This document shows, in pieces, positions 24,447 to 38,994 of a stretch of 57,935 nt of DNA. The stretch is from Thauera aminoaromatica S2 (lineage in GTDB: Bacteria > Pseudomonadota > Gammaproteobacteria > Burkholderiales > Rhodocyclaceae): the NCBI RefSeq assembly GCF_000310185.1, contig NZ_AMXD01000007.1, forward strand, positions 1 to 57,935. Reading direction: 5' to 3'. How positions within the stretch are numbered: position 1 is the stretch's first letter; each line of letters opens with the position of its first letter. The position numbers and the translations under genes were made by a program. The notes under the pieces were generated by a model, which was given only the letters and a program-made list of their open reading frames with translations, had not been told where the DNA came from and searched no databases.

Positions 24447-25091
24447 TCACTCGGCGTCGGGCTGGGCCTCGGGCGCGGCGCGCTGGAAAGCCTCCAGCCC
24501 GGCGCAGGTCTCCGCGATGCGCAGCACCGTCGGCATCGCCGCCAGCTCGCAGCCGAAGCGGCGGGCGTTGAAGACCTGCGGCACCAGGCAGCAGTCGGCC
24601 AGGCCGGGCGTATCACCGTGGCAGAACGCACCGGTACGCGCATCGCCGGCGAGCATCGCCTCCACCGCCTGCAGGCCGACGCCGATCCAGTGCCGGTACC
24701 AGGCGTTCTTCTGCTCTTCGCTGGCATCGAGCTCGCGCGTGAGGTACTGCAGCACGCGCAGGTTATTCACCGGGTGGATGTCGCAGGCGATCGCCTGCGC
24801 GATCGCACGCACGCGGGCGCGGTCGAGCGGCGCGGCCGGCAGCAGTGCCGGCTGCGGATGGCTCTCCTCGAGATACTCGATGATCGCCAGCGACTGGGTC
24901 AGCACCTGGCCCTGGTCCTCCAGCGCCGGCACCAGGCCGGCGGGATTGAGGCCCAGGTAGGCGGGCTGGCGGTGCTCGCCGCCGCCGCGCACCAGGTGCA
25001 CCGGCACGGCCTCGTAGTCCAGGCCCTTGAGGTTCAGTGCGATGCGAACGCGATACGCGGCCGAACTGCGGAAGTAGGTGTAGAGCTTCAC
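24447..25091 (-). CDS. maiA: Zeta-class GST: maleylacetoacetate/maleylpyruvate isomerase
   Basis: A 214-residue zeta glutathione S-transferase that isomerises a cis ring-cleavage product to the trans form before hydrolysis. The N-terminal LYTYFRSSAAYRVRIALNLKG carries the SSxxxR catalytic motif. The thioredoxin domain has NPAGLVPALED and QSLAIIEYLEE, and the helical domain follows. The start is GTG at 25091 with GAGG upstream. It begins five bases after the hydrolase gene, so the two work as a pair. Sequence alone does not decide between maleylacetoacetate and maleylpyruvate. Confidence 0.85.
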   Translation of the reverse strand: MKLYTYFRSSAAYRVRIALNLKGLDYEAVPVHLVRGGGEHRQPAYLGLNPAGLVPALEDQGQVLTQSLAIIEYLEESHPQPALLPAAPLDRARVRAIAQAIACDIHPVNNLRVLQYLTRELDASEEQKNAWYRHWIGVGLQAVEAMLAGDARTGAFCHGDTPGLADCCLVPQVFNARRFGCELAAMPTVLRIAETCAGLEAFQRAAPEAQPDAE

Positions 25092-25096
25092 TTGCC

Positions 25097-26107
25097 TCAG
25101 CCCTTGCGCGCCGTCACCCGGTTCTCGATCGTGCCGAAGACGTTGCGGCCCTGGCGGTCGAACATCTCGATGCGGACGACGTCGCCGTCGCGCATGAAGG
25201 ACGTGGCCGGCTTGCCCTGCTCGATGGTCTCGTAGGTGCGTACTTCGGCGAGGCAGCAGTAGCCGACGCCGCCGTGATCGATCGACGAGCCCCACAGGTC
25301 GCCCTGCTTGTTCGAGACCGTGCCCGAGCCGATGATCGAGCCCGCCTCGAGCTCGCGCGTCCTGGCGACGTGGGCGACGAGCTGGCCGAAGTCGAAGGTC
25401 ATGTCGACGCCGGCCTCGGGCTTGCCGAAGAGCTTGCCGTTGAGGTGCACCACCAGCGGCAGGTGCACCTTGGCATCCCTCCAGGCTTCGCCGAGCTCGT
25501 CGGGCGTGACCGCGACCGGACTGAAGGCCGAGGCCGGCTTGCTCTGGAAGAAGCCGAAACCCTTGGCGAGCTCGTTGGGAATCAGATTGCGCAGCGACAC
25601 ATCGTTCACCAGCATCACCAGCCGGATCGCCTGCGCCGCCTCGGCGGGGGTGGCGCCCATCGGCACGTCGCCGGTCACCACCGTGACCTCGGCCTCGAAG
25701 TCGATGCCCCAGGCCTCGTCGGCCACCACCGCGTCACGCGGGCCGATGAAGCTGTCCGAGCCGCCCTGGTACATCAGCGGGTCGGTGTAGAACGAGGGCG
25801 GCATCTCGGCGTTGCGCGCCTTGCGCACCAGCTCGACGTGGTTGATGTAGGCCGAGCCGTCGGCCCACTGGTAGGCGCGCGGCAGCGGCGAGGCGCAGGC
25901 GGTCTGGTCGAAGGGCTGGGCGTCGACCGCGCCGCTGTTGAGCGCCTCATACACCTGGCGCAGCGGCGGCTCGCAGGCCTGCCAGTCGTCGAGCGCGGCC
26001 TGCAGGCTGCGGGCGATCGCCGGCACGGCACGGCAGCGGGTGAGATCGCGGCTGACGACGACCAGGGTGCCGTCGCGGCCGCCTTGCTTGAGGGTGGCGA
26101 GTTTCAC
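25097..26107 (-). CDS. Fumarylacetoacetate hydrolase family protein
   Basis: A 336-residue FAH-fold hydrolase that cleaves a beta-diketo acid. Metal ligands are suggested by WGIDFEAEVTVV (ExE) and VMLVNDVSLRN. GFGFFQSKPASAFSPVAV and the C-terminal GSGTVSNKQGDLWGSS region are typical. The GTG start at 26107 overlaps the VOC stop (GTGA), with GGAG eight bases upstream. Together with the isomerase gene it forms the lower pathway after ring cleavage (fumarate plus acetoacetate or pyruvate). Confidence 0.87.
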   Translation of the reverse strand: MKLATLKQGGRDGTLVVVSRDLTRCRAVPAIARSLQAALDDWQACEPPLRQVYEALNSGAVDAQPFDQTACASPLPRAYQWADGSAYINHVELVRKARNAEMPPSFYTDPLMYQGGSDSFIGPRDAVVADEAWGIDFEAEVTVVTGDVPMGATPAEAAQAIRLVMLVNDVSLRNLIPNELAKGFGFFQSKPASAFSPVAVTPDELGEAWRDAKVHLPLVVHLNGKLFGKPEAGVDMTFDFGQLVAHVARTRELEAGSIIGSGTVSNKQGDLWGSSIDHGGVGYCCLAEVRTYETIEQGKPATSFMRDGDVVRIEMFDRQGRNVFGTIENRVTARKG

Positions 26108-26655
26108 TGGAACATCTCCTTGTAGCGGCCGTCGTGCATCCAGGCCGCGTGCCTGGGGGCCTTCTTGGTCTGCGCCCACTCCTCGAGCATGTCCCACTTG
26201 ACCTTGTCGAGCGCCTCCAGCATGCCCGGGCGGTTCGTGTTGCAGGCGAGCTCGAGGCGGTGGCCGTTCGGATCGAAGAAGTAGATCGACTGGAAGAGCG
26301 CGTGGTCGGTGGGACCGACCACCTGGATGCCCTCGGACTCGAGGCGGGCCTTGGTGGCGAGCAGGGTCTCCATCGAGTCGACCTCCATCGCCAGGTGCTG
26401 GGTCCACGCCGGGGTGTTCTCGTCGCGGCCCATCGGCGCACGCGTGGGCAGCTCGAAGAAGGCGAGCACGTTGCCCATGCCGGCGTCCATGAAGATGTGC
26501 ATGTAGGGATCGGGCTCGCCGGTAGAGGGCACGGCGTCCTCGGCGATCGACAGCACGAGCTTCATGCCGAGGTGCTTCTCGTACCAGCGCGCGGTCTCGA
26601 GCGCGTCCTTGCAGCGGTAGGCGACGTGATGGATCTTCTTCACGATCGGGGTCAT
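26104..26655 (-). CDS. VOC (glyoxalase/extradiol-type) protein
   Basis: A 183-residue vicinal-oxygen-chelate protein. A 2-His-1-Glu site is plausible at H10 (KKIHHVAYR), H87 (TQHLAMEV) and E135 (GHRLELA). It carries FDPNGH, the motif ahead of the Glu in this superfamily. It sits between the aromatic hydroxylase and the hydrolase-isomerase pair. No other ring-cleaving enzyme is visible in the cluster, so it may be the dioxygenase; glyoxalase-like isomerisation is the alternative. A 153-bp gap upstream contains the inverted repeat GCTCCGTT...AACGGAGC (26688-26721). Confidence 0.8.
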   Translation of the reverse strand: MTPIVKKIHHVAYRCKDALETARWYEKHLGMKLVLSIAEDAVPSTGEPDPYMHIFMDAGMGNVLAFFELPTRAPMGRDENTPAWTQHLAMEVDSMETLLATKARLESEGIQVVGPTDHALFQSIYFFDPNGHRLELACNTNRPGMLEALDKVKWDMLEEWAQTKKAPRHAAWMHDGRYKEMFQ

Positions 26656-26808
26656 TGCGGTCTCCTCGTCCTTGGTTCAGTGCCGAAGCTCCGTTGCGGC
26701 ATTTCGGGAAGATAACGGAGCGCTCCGGTCCGGGCATCATCATTGCAGCGATCCCGCTCGCTGCACGTCGTCTGCAGCACGGCCACCATCGACCGGCTCG
26801 CGTAACGA

Positions 26809-27045
26809 TCAGTCCTTTGCGACCACCCCTGCGCGAGCGATGCTCATCGCCTCGCGCAGCACCGCGATGTCGCCGATGTGGTTGGCGAGCAGCAGGATCA
26901 GGCGGGCGTTGACCATCTCGCTCTGCTCGTCGCTCAGATCACGGTGGGTCTCGATCAGGGCTTCGTAGAAATCGTCGCCGGGCGAGAAGGCACGGAAGTA
27001 GCGCTTGCCGGGTTCGAACAGGTTGGGCTGGGTGTTCAGGGCCAT
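26809..27045 (-). CDS. DUF2783 family small protein
   Basis: A 78-residue acidic helical protein (FSPGDDFYEALIETHRDLSDEQSEMVNARLILLLANHIGD). It matches the DUF2783 pattern of small proteins encoded next to FAD-dependent aromatic hydroxylases. The ATG at 27045 has GGAG upstream and is 11 bases after the hydroxylase stop. The function is unknown; an accessory role with the hydroxylase is inferred from constant proximity. Confidence 0.75.
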   Translation of the reverse strand: MALNTQPNLFEPGKRYFRAFSPGDDFYEALIETHRDLSDEQSEMVNARLILLLANHIGDIAVLREAMSIARAGVVAKD

Positions 27046-27056
27046 GACGGTCTCCT

Positions 27057-28724
27057 TCAGGCGTTGCAGGTGGCGCGGGCGACGGCGGCGCGCACGCGGG
27101 CCGGGTCGAGGGCGCGCCAGCGCGCGGCGACGTGCTGGTCGGGGCGGGCGAGGTAGGTGGTGCCGGGCTGCAGGTCGTAGCGCTCGCGGATGCGGCCCTT
27201 GGCGTCGATCAGCGTGCGCAGTCCGGCCGGCGCCCGGCCGCGCGCCGCGACCACGATCGGCTCCACCGGAATCGGCCCTTCCGCGAGCGACTGCAGCGCG
27301 GCCACGCTGGCGGCGTCGAGGTCGGCGGCGTCGGCCACGTAGTGCAGCAACTGGAAGCGGTCGCCGAGCACCTGCAGCAGCCAGGGCTCGCCGCCGACGG
27401 ACTCGATCGGGGCGTCGTCCATCGGCGCGCCCGGCACCATGTTGCCGGCGAACACCGCATCGTCGGCGGTGTTGAGCCGCGAATCGACGAGGAAGCTCGG
27501 CACCGACAGGCGCCCGGAGTTGACCAGGGCGCGCGCGAAGGGATGGTGCTCGGCCAGGCCCAGCACCGCGTTGCGGAAGGTCCTGCTGGTGCGGCTCTTG
27601 GGCGTGATGAAGTCGGTCGAGCGCGTCGAGTTCATGATGTTCTCGTCCGCCGCGAAGCCGCGCTCGTCGCCGTAGGTGTCGAGCAGCGTGGCGGGCGCCT
27701 TGCCGTCCATCACCAGCGCGAGCTTCCACACCAGGTTGTCGGCGTCCTGGATGCCGGAGTTGGCGCCGCGCGCGCCGAAGGGCGAGACCTGGTGCGCCGA
27801 GTCGCCGACGAAGAGCACGCGACCGTGATTGAAGCGGTTCATGCGCCGGCACTGGAAGGTATACACGCTGACCCACTCGAGCTCGAACTCGCGATCGTCC
27901 CCGATCATCGCCTGGATGCGCGGGATCACGTTCTCGGGCTTCTTCTCCTGCTCCGGATCGGCCTGCCAGCCGAGCTGGAAGTCGATGCGGAAGACGTTGT
28001 CGGCCTGGCGGTGCAGCAGCACCGACTGGTTGGGATGGAAGGGCGGGTCGAACCAGAACCAGCGCTCGGTGGGGAAGTCCGCCTTCATGACCACGTCGGC
28101 GATGAGGAAGCGGTCCATGAAGACCTTGCCCTCGATATCCAGCCCGAGCATGGTGCGGATCGGGCTGCGCGCGCCGTCGGCCACCACCAGCCAGTCGGTG
28201 GTGAGCGTATAGGCGCCATCGGGCGTCTCCACGCGCAGGCTCGCCTGCTTCTCGCCGGGGGTGACCGCGATCACGTTGTTCCTGAAGCGCATCTCGAGGT
28301 TCGGGAGCTTGCGCGCGCGCTGCACCAGGTAGTCCTCGAGGTAGTACTGCTGCAGGTTGATCATGCCCGGGCGGTGGTGGTCGGGTTCGGGGCAGAGGTT
28401 GAAGTTGAATACCTCGTCCTCGCGGAAGAAGGTGCGGCCCACGTTCCACGACACGCCCTTCTGCACCATCTCCTCACCACAGCCGAGGCGGTCGAGCACC
28501 TCGAGGGTGCGCTTGGCGTAGCACACGCCGCGCGAGCCGATCGACACCGTGTCGTCGTTGTCGAGCAGCAGCACCTGCCGGCCCTGGCGGGCGAGGTCGA
28601 TCGCGGTGCACAGACCCACCGGGCCGGCGCCGACGATCACCACCGGGTAGTGGCCGTCGCGCCCTTCGGCGATCTCGGGCGGACGGACGTATTCGAACTT
28701 GGGGTATTGGTACGTGCTCAGCAC
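27057..28724 (-). CDS. FAD-dependent aromatic-ring hydroxylase (MhpA/PheA-like)
   Basis: A 555-residue class A flavin monooxygenase. It has the Rossmann motif VVIVGAGPVGLCTAIDLA (about 28-45), a DG motif (VVADGARSPIR, near 180) and a GD motif (VLFVGDSAHQVSPFGARGANSGIQDADNLVWKL, near 305-335). It would hydroxylate a phenolic acid with NAD(P)H and O2. The GTG start at 28724 has GGAGGAG upstream. The C-terminal thioredoxin-like extension is usual in 540-600-residue members. The substrate is not determined; hydroxybenzoate- or hydroxyphenylacetate-type acids are reasonable. Confidence 0.88.
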   Translation of the reverse strand: MLSTYQYPKFEYVRPPEIAEGRDGHYPVVIVGAGPVGLCTAIDLARQGRQVLLLDNDDTVSIGSRGVCYAKRTLEVLDRLGCGEEMVQKGVSWNVGRTFFREDEVFNFNLCPEPDHHRPGMINLQQYYLEDYLVQRARKLPNLEMRFRNNVIAVTPGEKQASLRVETPDGAYTLTTDWLVVADGARSPIRTMLGLDIEGKVFMDRFLIADVVMKADFPTERWFWFDPPFHPNQSVLLHRQADNVFRIDFQLGWQADPEQEKKPENVIPRIQAMIGDDREFELEWVSVYTFQCRRMNRFNHGRVLFVGDSAHQVSPFGARGANSGIQDADNLVWKLALVMDGKAPATLLDTYGDERGFAADENIMNSTRSTDFITPKSRTSRTFRNAVLGLAEHHPFARALVNSGRLSVPSFLVDSRLNTADDAVFAGNMVPGAPMDDAPIESVGGEPWLLQVLGDRFQLLHYVADAADLDAASVAALQSLAEGPIPVEPIVVAARGRAPAGLRTLIDAKGRIRERYDLQPGTTYLARPDQHVAARWRALDPARVRAAVARATCNA

Positions 28725-28879
28725 GGCGGTCTCCTCCGGGTTTGTTCGTGTGCGCCGGGGCCGCGTCTTGGCGCGCGGTCCTGCGGTGCGGTGCGGGGCG
28801 CCGCAGCCGGCGCCGGACGCTGCTGGAAATCAGGGGTGCGAGAGGCGCGGCGCCACACGACGCCCTGCCCGCTGCAGGC

Positions 28880-29845
28880 TCAGCCCTGCTGCAGCGCGTG
28901 CCACATCTGCTGGTCGCGCTCGGCGGTCCAGATGCGCGGATCGCGGATGCCGCTCGCCTCGTCGTGGGCGCGGGTGACGTCGAAGGGCAGGCAGTGCTCG
29001 TAGATGAAGACCTGGCCGAACTTCGGGTCCATGTTGGCGCGGGTGTGCGCCATCGTCGCCTTCAGGTCCATGCCCTTCGCGACCGCCTCCTGCGCGCTGC
29101 GGTACAGCGTGGAGACAAAATCGCGCGTGTAGGCGAGGCCGGCCTGGACCTTCTCCGGCGTCATCAGCGCCGGGCCGCGGCCGGGCACGAGCTTGGCGAA
29201 GTTCATCGCTGCCAGGTTGTCGAGGGTCTGCGGCCAGTCGGCGAGGTAGGCGTCGCCGGTGTAGCAGGCGGCGTCGGCCTCGACCAGGTCGCCGGAGAAG
29301 CAGATGTCCTGGGCGGGCAGATAGACGATGGTGTCGCCCTTGGTGTGGCCGCGGCCGAGCTGCTTGATGCGGACCTCGAGCTTGCCCATCCACACGGTCA
29401 TCTCGCCACTGAAGGTCATGGTCGGCCAGGTCAGTCCGGGCACGCTCTCGACCGCCTGGAACAGGCGCGGGAAGCGGCCGATCTCGGAGTCCATGTCCTG
29501 CTGGCCGCGCTCGACGATGAGGTCCCAGGTGTCCTTGCTGGCGATGATCTGCTCCAGGCCCTCGGCCTTGTAGCCCGAGGCGCCGAGCACGCGCACCGCG
29601 TGGTAGTGGGTGAGCACCACATACTTGATCGGCAGGTCGGTGATCTCGCGCACCTTGGCGATCACGCCCTGCGCGGCCACCGGGGTGGCGGTGGCGTCGA
29701 TGATCATCACGCCGTCGTCGCCGATGATCACGCCGGTGTTGGGGTCGCCCTCGGCGGTATAGGCATAGGCGTTTTCGGACAGCTTCTCCCAGCTGATCTT
29801 CTTCTCTTCGAGGTCGGCCTGGGAGGCGAATTTCTTGGTGCTCAT
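28880..29845 (-). CDS. Metallo-beta-lactamase-fold protein with altered metal motif
   Basis: A 321-residue MBL-fold protein, first gene of the aromatic operon. The signature THxHxDH is TH(80)YH(82)AVR here: the two first His remain, but V84 and R85 replace the Asp and His that bind the second metal. Later ligands look present (GRGHTKGDT near 165 and FSGDLVEAD near 190). It may therefore bind one metal or act on an unusual substrate. It starts 30 bp downstream of a strong sigma-70 promoter. The role in the pathway is unknown; thioester or lactone hydrolysis is possible. Confidence 0.8.
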   Translation of the reverse strand: MSTKKFASQADLEEKKISWEKLSENAYAYTAEGDPNTGVIIGDDGVMIIDATATPVAAQGVIAKVREITDLPIKYVVLTHYHAVRVLGASGYKAEGLEQIIASKDTWDLIVERGQQDMDSEIGRFPRLFQAVESVPGLTWPTMTFSGEMTVWMGKLEVRIKQLGRGHTKGDTIVYLPAQDICFSGDLVEADAACYTGDAYLADWPQTLDNLAAMNFAKLVPGRGPALMTPEKVQAGLAYTRDFVSTLYRSAQEAVAKGMDLKATMAHTRANMDPKFGQVFIYEHCLPFDVTRAHDEASGIRDPRIWTAERDQQMWHALQQG

Positions 29846-29881
29846 GAGGGGAGGTCTCCGGTGATGTGCAGCGATGGATCC

Positions 29882-29910
29882 ATACTAGTTGTGAGTTCGT
29901 TAATCGTCAA
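29882..29910 (-). promoter_or_regulatory. Sigma-70 promoter of the aromatic operon
   Basis: On the minus strand, TTGACG (29910-29905), a 17-bp spacer and TAGTAT (29887-29882) form a good sigma-70 promoter aimed at the MBL-hydroxylase operon. The same stretch contains TTCGTTA and TTTGTTA in direct repeat about 19 bp apart, a possible IclR-type operator. The divergent iclR-like gene begins 82 bp away, so the regulator probably controls both directions here. Confidence 0.65.
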
Positions 29911-29991
29911 TACGTTTGTTATAGGCAAATCTTCCGGATACGCGGCCAGTCCGGTGGACTGTTAAGATGCGCCGCGAATCCGGAGAGCAGC

Positions 29992-30819
29992 ATGCAGGAC
30001 ATCCCTAATCCCTCCCCCTCGACCGCACGCGATGCGGCCGAGTCCGCCGCCGAGCGCCGCGGCATCCAGTCCATCGAGGTCGGCGGCAGCCTGCTGTCCG
30101 CCCTGGTGCGCGAAGGCAAGCCGATGATGCTGAAGGACCTCGCACGCGAGGCCGGCATGCCGGCGGCCAAGGCGCATCCCTACCTGGTGAGCTTCGGCAA
30201 GCTCGGCCTGGTGGAGCAGGACGCGCTCACCGGCCGCTACGGGCTCGGCCCGTTCGCGCTGCAGATGGGCCTGAGCGCGCTGCACGGCCTCGATCCGATC
30301 AAGGCGGCCCTGCCCGAAGCCGCCCGGCTCGCCGACGACATCGAGCTCAACGTGGCGATCGCGGTGTGGGGCAACCACGGCCCCACCGTCGTGCACATCG
30401 AGGAGTGCAGCCGCCAGATCCACATCAACATGCGGCCCGGCACGGTCATGACGCCCTTGCTGCTGTCGGCCACCGGGCGCGTGTTCGCGGCCTTCCTGCC
30501 GCAGCGCATCGTCGCCCCCGTGCTCGCCGCCGAAGCGGCTGCGGTGGGCGCCCCACCGCTGGAGATGTCCCCCGCCGACGTCCGGGCGGTGCTCGACGAG
30601 ATCCGCACGCAGCGCCTCGCGCGCGCACTCGGCAATCCGATCCCGGGCATCCATGCGTTTTCCGCGCCGGTCTTCGACGGCGGCGGCCAGCTCGCGCTCG
30701 CGATCACCGCGATGGGACCGGTCGGCAGCGTCGATCCGGACTGGGAAGGCCTCACCGCATGCCGGGTGCGCGCGGCTGCGAAGGCGATCGAGCGCCGCCT
30801 CGGCAAGCAGGCGGCCTGA
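29992..30819 (+). CDS. IclR-family transcriptional regulator
   Basis: A 275-residue IclR protein. It has a winged HTH (about 30-90, LLSALVREGKPMMLKDLAREAGMPAAKAHPYLVSF) and a C-terminal effector-binding GAF-like domain (about 100-265). The start at 29992 has GGAGAG four bases before the ATG; the frame stays open upstream but has no ribosome-binding site. It is divergent from the aromatic operon and shares a 146-bp intergenic region with it, so it is the likely regulator. The effector is expected to be an aromatic acid or ring-cleavage product. Confidence 0.88.
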   Translation: MQDIPNPSPSTARDAAESAAERRGIQSIEVGGSLLSALVREGKPMMLKDLAREAGMPAAKAHPYLVSFGKLGLVEQDALTGRYGLGPFALQMGLSALHGLDPIKAALPEAARLADDIELNVAIAVWGNHGPTVVHIEECSRQIHINMRPGTVMTPLLLSATGRVFAAFLPQRIVAPVLAAEAAAVGAPPLEMSPADVRAVLDEIRTQRLARALGNPIPGIHAFSAPVFDGGGQLALAITAMGPVGSVDPDWEGLTACRVRAAAKAIERRLGKQAA

Positions 30820-30886
30820 GCCACGTCAAGGCGGCCGACACCGGCGCGGACGGAGAATCGGCGCTCCCCAACGCCCCGGAGCGAGC

Positions 30887-31501
30887 ATGTCCAGCGAACG
30901 TTTTCCCGCTTTCTTCGACCAGGTGCCACGCCTCGTGGTGCGCGATCCGCTCGCCGAGTTCCTCGGCGCCGCCGAGGGGGGCGTGCTCGAGTACGGCTAC
31001 GCCGACGCGGTGCGCCTGGCCGGCCATTCCTGCCCGACGGTGGCCTCGGCCTACGCCCTCGCCCACCACGCGATGACGCGGCTCTTCCCCGGCGCATTGC
31101 CCGTGCGCGGCATGGTGCAGGTGGGCTTCCAGCATCCTCTCGACGAGGGCGTGACCGGCGTCGTCGCCGCGGTGGTCGGGCTCCTCACCGGCAGCGCCCA
31201 GGACGGCGGCTTCAAGGGCATCGCCGGGCGCTTCGTGCGCCGCAACCTGCAGCGCTTCGGCGAACCGCAGCCGCTCGCGCTGCGTTTCAGCCGCAGCGAC
31301 ACCGGCGCCTCCGTGGACGCTGCCGCCGAACTGGCAAAGGTGCAGCCCCACCCCGAGATGGCCGAGCGCATGGGCCGCTGCATGCGCGGCGACGCCGACG
31401 CCGGCGAACTGCAGCGCTTCGGACAGCTGTGGCAGGACCGCGTCCGGCGCGTGCTCGTCGAGCACTGGGACGACCCCGAGGTGTTCCACTTTTCCGGCTG
31501 A
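30887..31501 (+). CDS. FmdE-like conserved protein of unknown function
   Basis: A 204-residue protein. The stretch LAGHSCPTVASAYALA (about 44-60) resembles the GH.CP motif of FmdE-type proteins (COG2191), where the Cys and His bind metal, and the rest of the fold would fit. It lacks the C-terminal zinc ribbon of full-length FmdE. GGAG lies seven bases before the ATG. It follows the IclR gene by 67 bp in the same direction and may be co-transcribed. The function is unknown and the family call is tentative. Confidence 0.5.
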   Translation: MSSERFPAFFDQVPRLVVRDPLAEFLGAAEGGVLEYGYADAVRLAGHSCPTVASAYALAHHAMTRLFPGALPVRGMVQVGFQHPLDEGVTGVVAAVVGLLTGSAQDGGFKGIAGRFVRRNLQRFGEPQPLALRFSRSDTGASVDAAAELAKVQPHPEMAERMGRCMRGDADAGELQRFGQLWQDRVRRVLVEHWDDPEVFHFSG

Positions 31502-31511
31502 TCGGCCGGCT

Positions 31512-31952
31512 TCAGCCGCCCAGCCCGTCCCACAGCAGCTTGGCGCCGCACGACCGGGCGAAGGGCAGCACGCGCGGTCCTTCGCCGGTCGCGGCGACCG
31601 CGGTGCGCCGGCGCAGCAGGCGGTCGGCAACGAAGGCGAGCACGATCAGCCCGAGCACGAGCTTGACCATGCGGTCGGAGAGCACGCCGCAGAGCAGCGT
31701 CCCCGCGCCGATGCCGAGCAGCGCGGCCGGGATCAGGTGGCGCAGATCGCCCCGGTCGGCCTTGCCGCGCCACACCCGGATACCGACCATGTCCATCGCG
31801 CTCAGGATCGGCAACACCACCGCCACTGCGTCGCGCGGCGGGATCCACATCGACATGAAGGGCACCGCCAGCCCGCCGAGCGCCCCGCCCAGCCTTGGAG
31901 ATGCCGGTGAGCAGGATGGCGAGGCGGTGACGAACCAGCCGAGGGCGTCCAT
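31512..31952 (-). pseudogene. Decayed TauE/SafE sulfite/anion exporter gene
   Basis: Residues after about 24 (ALGGLAVPFMSMWIPPRDAVAVVLPIL...) read as a TauE/SafE permease. Residues 11-23 are out of frame: the alternate frame restores AILLTGISKAG, expected at that position, so two compensating indels flank about 13 codons. The gene then ends at residue 146, roughly half the usual 250. The remaining helices are missing and the end lies ten bases from the convergent FmdE-like gene. A C-terminal deletion has probably removed the rest. It is unlikely to encode a working transporter. Confidence 0.8.
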
Positions 31953-31974
31953 CGCCGGGCAGGCGCGGGGGCGA

Positions 31975-32412
31975 TCAGCTCAGGCGGAGGGCGATGTATT
32001 GCAGCGCGAGACCGTAGCCGTGCACGCCGAAGCCGGCCATGACCGCCTCGGCGACGTCCGACAGGTAGGAGTGGTGGCGGAAGGGCTCGCGCTTGTGCAC
32101 GTTGGAAATATGCACCTCGACGAAGGGGATCGCCACCCCGGCGAGCGCGTCGCGGATCGCCACGCTGGTATGGGTGTAGGCACCCGGATTGATGAGGATC
32201 CACGCGACGCCCTCGGTGCGCGCAGCGTGGATGCGATCGACGATCGCGCCCTCGTGGTTGCTCTGGAAGCACAGCAGCTCGATGCCGAGCGCCTCGCCCT
32301 GCGCGCGCAGGCCGTTCTCGACGTCGGCAAGCGTGGTCGCGCCGTAGATCTCGGGCTCGCGGGTGCCGAGCAGGTTGAGGTTGGGGCCGTTGATGACGAG
32401 GACCTTGGGCAT
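31975..32412 (-). CDS. aroQ: 3-Dehydroquinate dehydratase type II
   Basis: A 145-residue type II dehydroquinase of the shikimate pathway, which forms dodecamers. Motifs are [17 protein letters not shown] (residue 8 on, catalytic Arg and Tyr), [32 protein letters not shown], and [20 protein letters not shown] (catalytic His). The length is typical. It lies just after the terminator of gltBD in the same direction and 22 bp before the TauE remnant. Confidence 0.95.
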   Translation of the reverse strand: MPKVLVINGPNLNLLGTREPEIYGATTLADVENGLRAQGEALGIELLCFQSNHEGAIVDRIHAARTEGVAWILINPGAYTHTSVAIRDALAGVAIPFVEVHISNVHKREPFRHHSYLSDVAEAVMAGFGVHGYGLALQYIALRLS

Positions 32413-32439
32413 GGGGGGCGCGCTCCGGGCGGCGGGTAG

Positions 32440-32466
32440 AAAAAAGGCGGTCCGCGGACCGCCTTT
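32440..32466 (-). terminator. Rho-independent terminator after gltBD
   Basis: On the minus strand, GGCGGTCC-GC-GGACCGCC (32463-32446) is a perfect 8-bp stem followed by TTTTTT (32445-32440). It lies beyond both the gltD stop and the second gltD tail, before aroQ. Confidence 0.85.
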
Positions 32467-32492
32467 CGCAAATCGCTTCAGCGCAGAGGATA

Positions 32493-32560
32493 TCAGCGCG
32501 GCAGCAGGCTCTCACCCATCAGGAACTCGTCGACCGCACGGGCACACTGGCGGCCCTCGC
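32493..32560 (-). pseudogene. Second copy of the gltD 3' end
   Basis: Reads [22 protein letters not shown] then TGA, the same peptide that ends the intact gltD at 32616. About 64 bp are homologous, with some seven base differences that fall almost entirely at third codon positions, and a different stop codon (TGA versus TAG). The copies are separated by a hairpin, TTGCGGGCC/GGCCCGCAA (32564-32585). The pattern suggests a leftover tail of a different gltD allele and not a simple slippage duplication. Confidence 0.75.
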
Positions 32561-32615
32561 GCCTTGCGGGCCGGTCGGCCCGCAATCGTCAACTCTCCCC
32601 TCGTGGGCGATTCGC

Positions 32616-38762
<6,147 letters not shown>

Positions 38763-38851
38763 CTTCGATTCCTCAAACGACACTCAAGATCACGTGCTCG
38801 GGGTCGGACGAAATCGGCCGAAAGGCCGTCGCCGACAAACCGAACGCGCAC

Positions 38852-38881
38852 AAAAAAGCCGGGCGCGCGCGCACCGGCTTT
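38852..38881 (-). terminator. Intrinsic terminator hairpin in the gltB leader
   Basis: On the minus strand, AAGCCGG and CCGGCTT (38880-38856) form a stem around a GC-repeat loop, followed by TTTTTT. It lies about 90 bp upstream of gltB. It could end transcripts coming from dgt or act as an attenuator for a promoter farther upstream. Confidence 0.65.
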
Positions 38882-38887
38882 GTAGTC

Positions 38888-38904
38888 TGCACCAATCTGG
38901 TGCA
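38888..38904. promoter_or_regulatory. NtrC-type binding site upstream of gltB
   Basis: TGCACC-AATCT-GGTGCA is a perfect match to the NtrC palindrome (TGCACC-N5-GGTGCA). A half-site TGCACC occurs at 38951-38956, about six helical turns away. Nitrogen control of gltBD is biologically sensible. I found no sigma-54 promoter downstream. Confidence 0.65.
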
Positions 38905-38994
38905 GAAACAGCGATTCCACAGGGTCGAAGGGCGACCTTTTCAGGCCTCATGCACCATTTTGGACACTACCGTCCTGTTCGCTGCGGTCGAAAA

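Noticed and set aside
38763-38887. A sigma-54 promoter between the NtrC site and gltB.
   Set aside because: No GG-N10-GC with the TGGCAC/TTGC context is present; the nearest GG and GC are nine bases apart inside the terminator stem.
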